From Aquirufa sp. (GTDB lineage Bacteria > Bacteroidota > Bacteroidia > Cytophagales > Spirosomataceae): DNA of 6,821 nucleotides. The stretch spans positions 1-6,821 of the forward strand of contig JAURHT010000101.1 of assembly GCA_030833145.1 (NCBI GenBank), written 5' to 3'. This document shows positions 6,555 through 6,821 of this stretch, piece by piece. The notes beneath the pieces were generated by a model. It made no database searches. It saw nothing but the letters and a program-made list of their open reading frames with translations, and was not told where the DNA came from. How positions within the stretch are numbered: the first letter of the stretch is position 1; each line of letters starts with the position of its first letter. The position numbers and the translations under genes are program-made.

Positions 6555-6821
6555 TAGAGTATCTGATTGAATTCGATGATCTCGCCGTTCGGACCTTTGA
6601 CATTAAAAAAGCGGGTGCCGTTTTTCCAAAAAGCCAAAAACGTAGGTTCCTTTTCAATAATGTCAAATCCTGCTTGCTTTAAGGCTTCGAACGCATAATC
6701 CACATCCTCCACGTCGATGGCGAAATGGTCGATGTGACCGACTTTGCGTTGTTTGATTTCGGCTAATTGCTTTTCCGGCATTTGGTATAACTCCACGATC
6801 ACCTCGTGATTCTTCATCATC
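6554..6821 (-). CDS. VOC-superfamily (glyoxalase/dioxygenase fold) protein, partial (5' end outside window)
   Basis: Eighty-eight residues from the ATG at 6820 to the TAA at 6554 are visible. They correspond to the later part of a vicinal-oxygen-chelate protein of about 125-130 residues. The visible metal ligands fit the family: Glu10 in VELYQ, His32 in GHIDHFAIDV, and Glu83 in GPNGEIIEF. Glu10 belongs to the first beta-alpha-beta-beta-beta module, so the two Met codons at the edge are probably internal and the true start lies beyond 6821. Members of this fold act as isomerases, lyases, epimerases or dioxygenases on small oxygenated substrates with a divalent metal. The stop overlaps the dehydrogenase start by one base, so it is cotranscribed and probably acts in the same pathway. 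The exact reaction cannot be assigned. Confidence 0.85.
   Translation of the reverse strand, partial: MMKNHEVIVELYQMPEKQLAEIKQRKVGHIDHFAIDVEDVDYAFEALKQAGFDIIEKEPTFLAFWKNGTRFFNVKGPNGEIIEFNQIL

Noticed and set aside
6400..6666. Minus-strand open frame of 88 codons
   Set aside because: It overlaps the VOC and dehydrogenase genes in another frame; both of those have intact family motifs, so this is a shadow.
6815..6820. The tandem ATG codons as the true start of the VOC gene
   Set aside because: The frame is open to the window edge and the visible part begins within the first VOC module, so roughly 40 residues are missing upstream.

Overview
The window looks like chromosome from a member of the Bacteroidota, probably of the Cytophagales type. 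The reasons are a TonB-dependent receptor with an N-terminal carboxypeptidase-regulatory-like extension, a lipoprotein whose mature N-terminus (C-QKEDE) matches the Bacteroidota surface-export signal, promoter elements of the TAnnTTTG type, and no Shine-Dalgarno sequence before most starts. The genus cannot be fixed from sequence inspection alone.

Left part (1-3665, minus strand): a two-gene transcription unit read right to left. A 945-residue TonB-dependent outer-membrane receptor is followed after 35 bases, with no terminator, by a surface lipoprotein with an Ig-like and a beta-helix-like region. The lipoprotein runs off the left edge. The receptor is not accompanied by a SusD homologue, and the lipoprotein may take the partner role.

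Middle (3666-3988): a 323-base AT-rich divergent intergenic region. It holds a TAnnTTTG promoter for the receptor with an array of four TTAACA-like repeats at an exact 11-base period just upstream, the architecture of a PhoB/PhoP-family binding site. Two more repeats lie in inverted orientation in the same register. Further right are a 13-base perfect inverted repeat, a third copy of its core, and a separate TTTG/TAnnTTTG promoter for the rightward gene. That gene (3989-4327) encodes a small secreted beta-rich protein of unknown function and ends at a bidirectional terminator.

Right part (4402-6821, minus strand): a tightly coupled operon. Its order of transcription is a VOC-fold metalloprotein (5' end outside the window), a zinc-dependent medium-chain dehydrogenase (start overlaps the VOC stop by one base), and an AAHS-type MFS transporter (start overlaps the dehydrogenase stop by four bases). 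It ends at the same bidirectional terminator. The set suggests uptake and oxidation of a small organic acid, polyol or sugar derivative, but the substrate cannot be read from the sequence.

The most interesting signal is the 11-base-phased TTAACA array. It makes a specific prediction that the receptor/lipoprotein pair is a phosphate-starvation uptake system.
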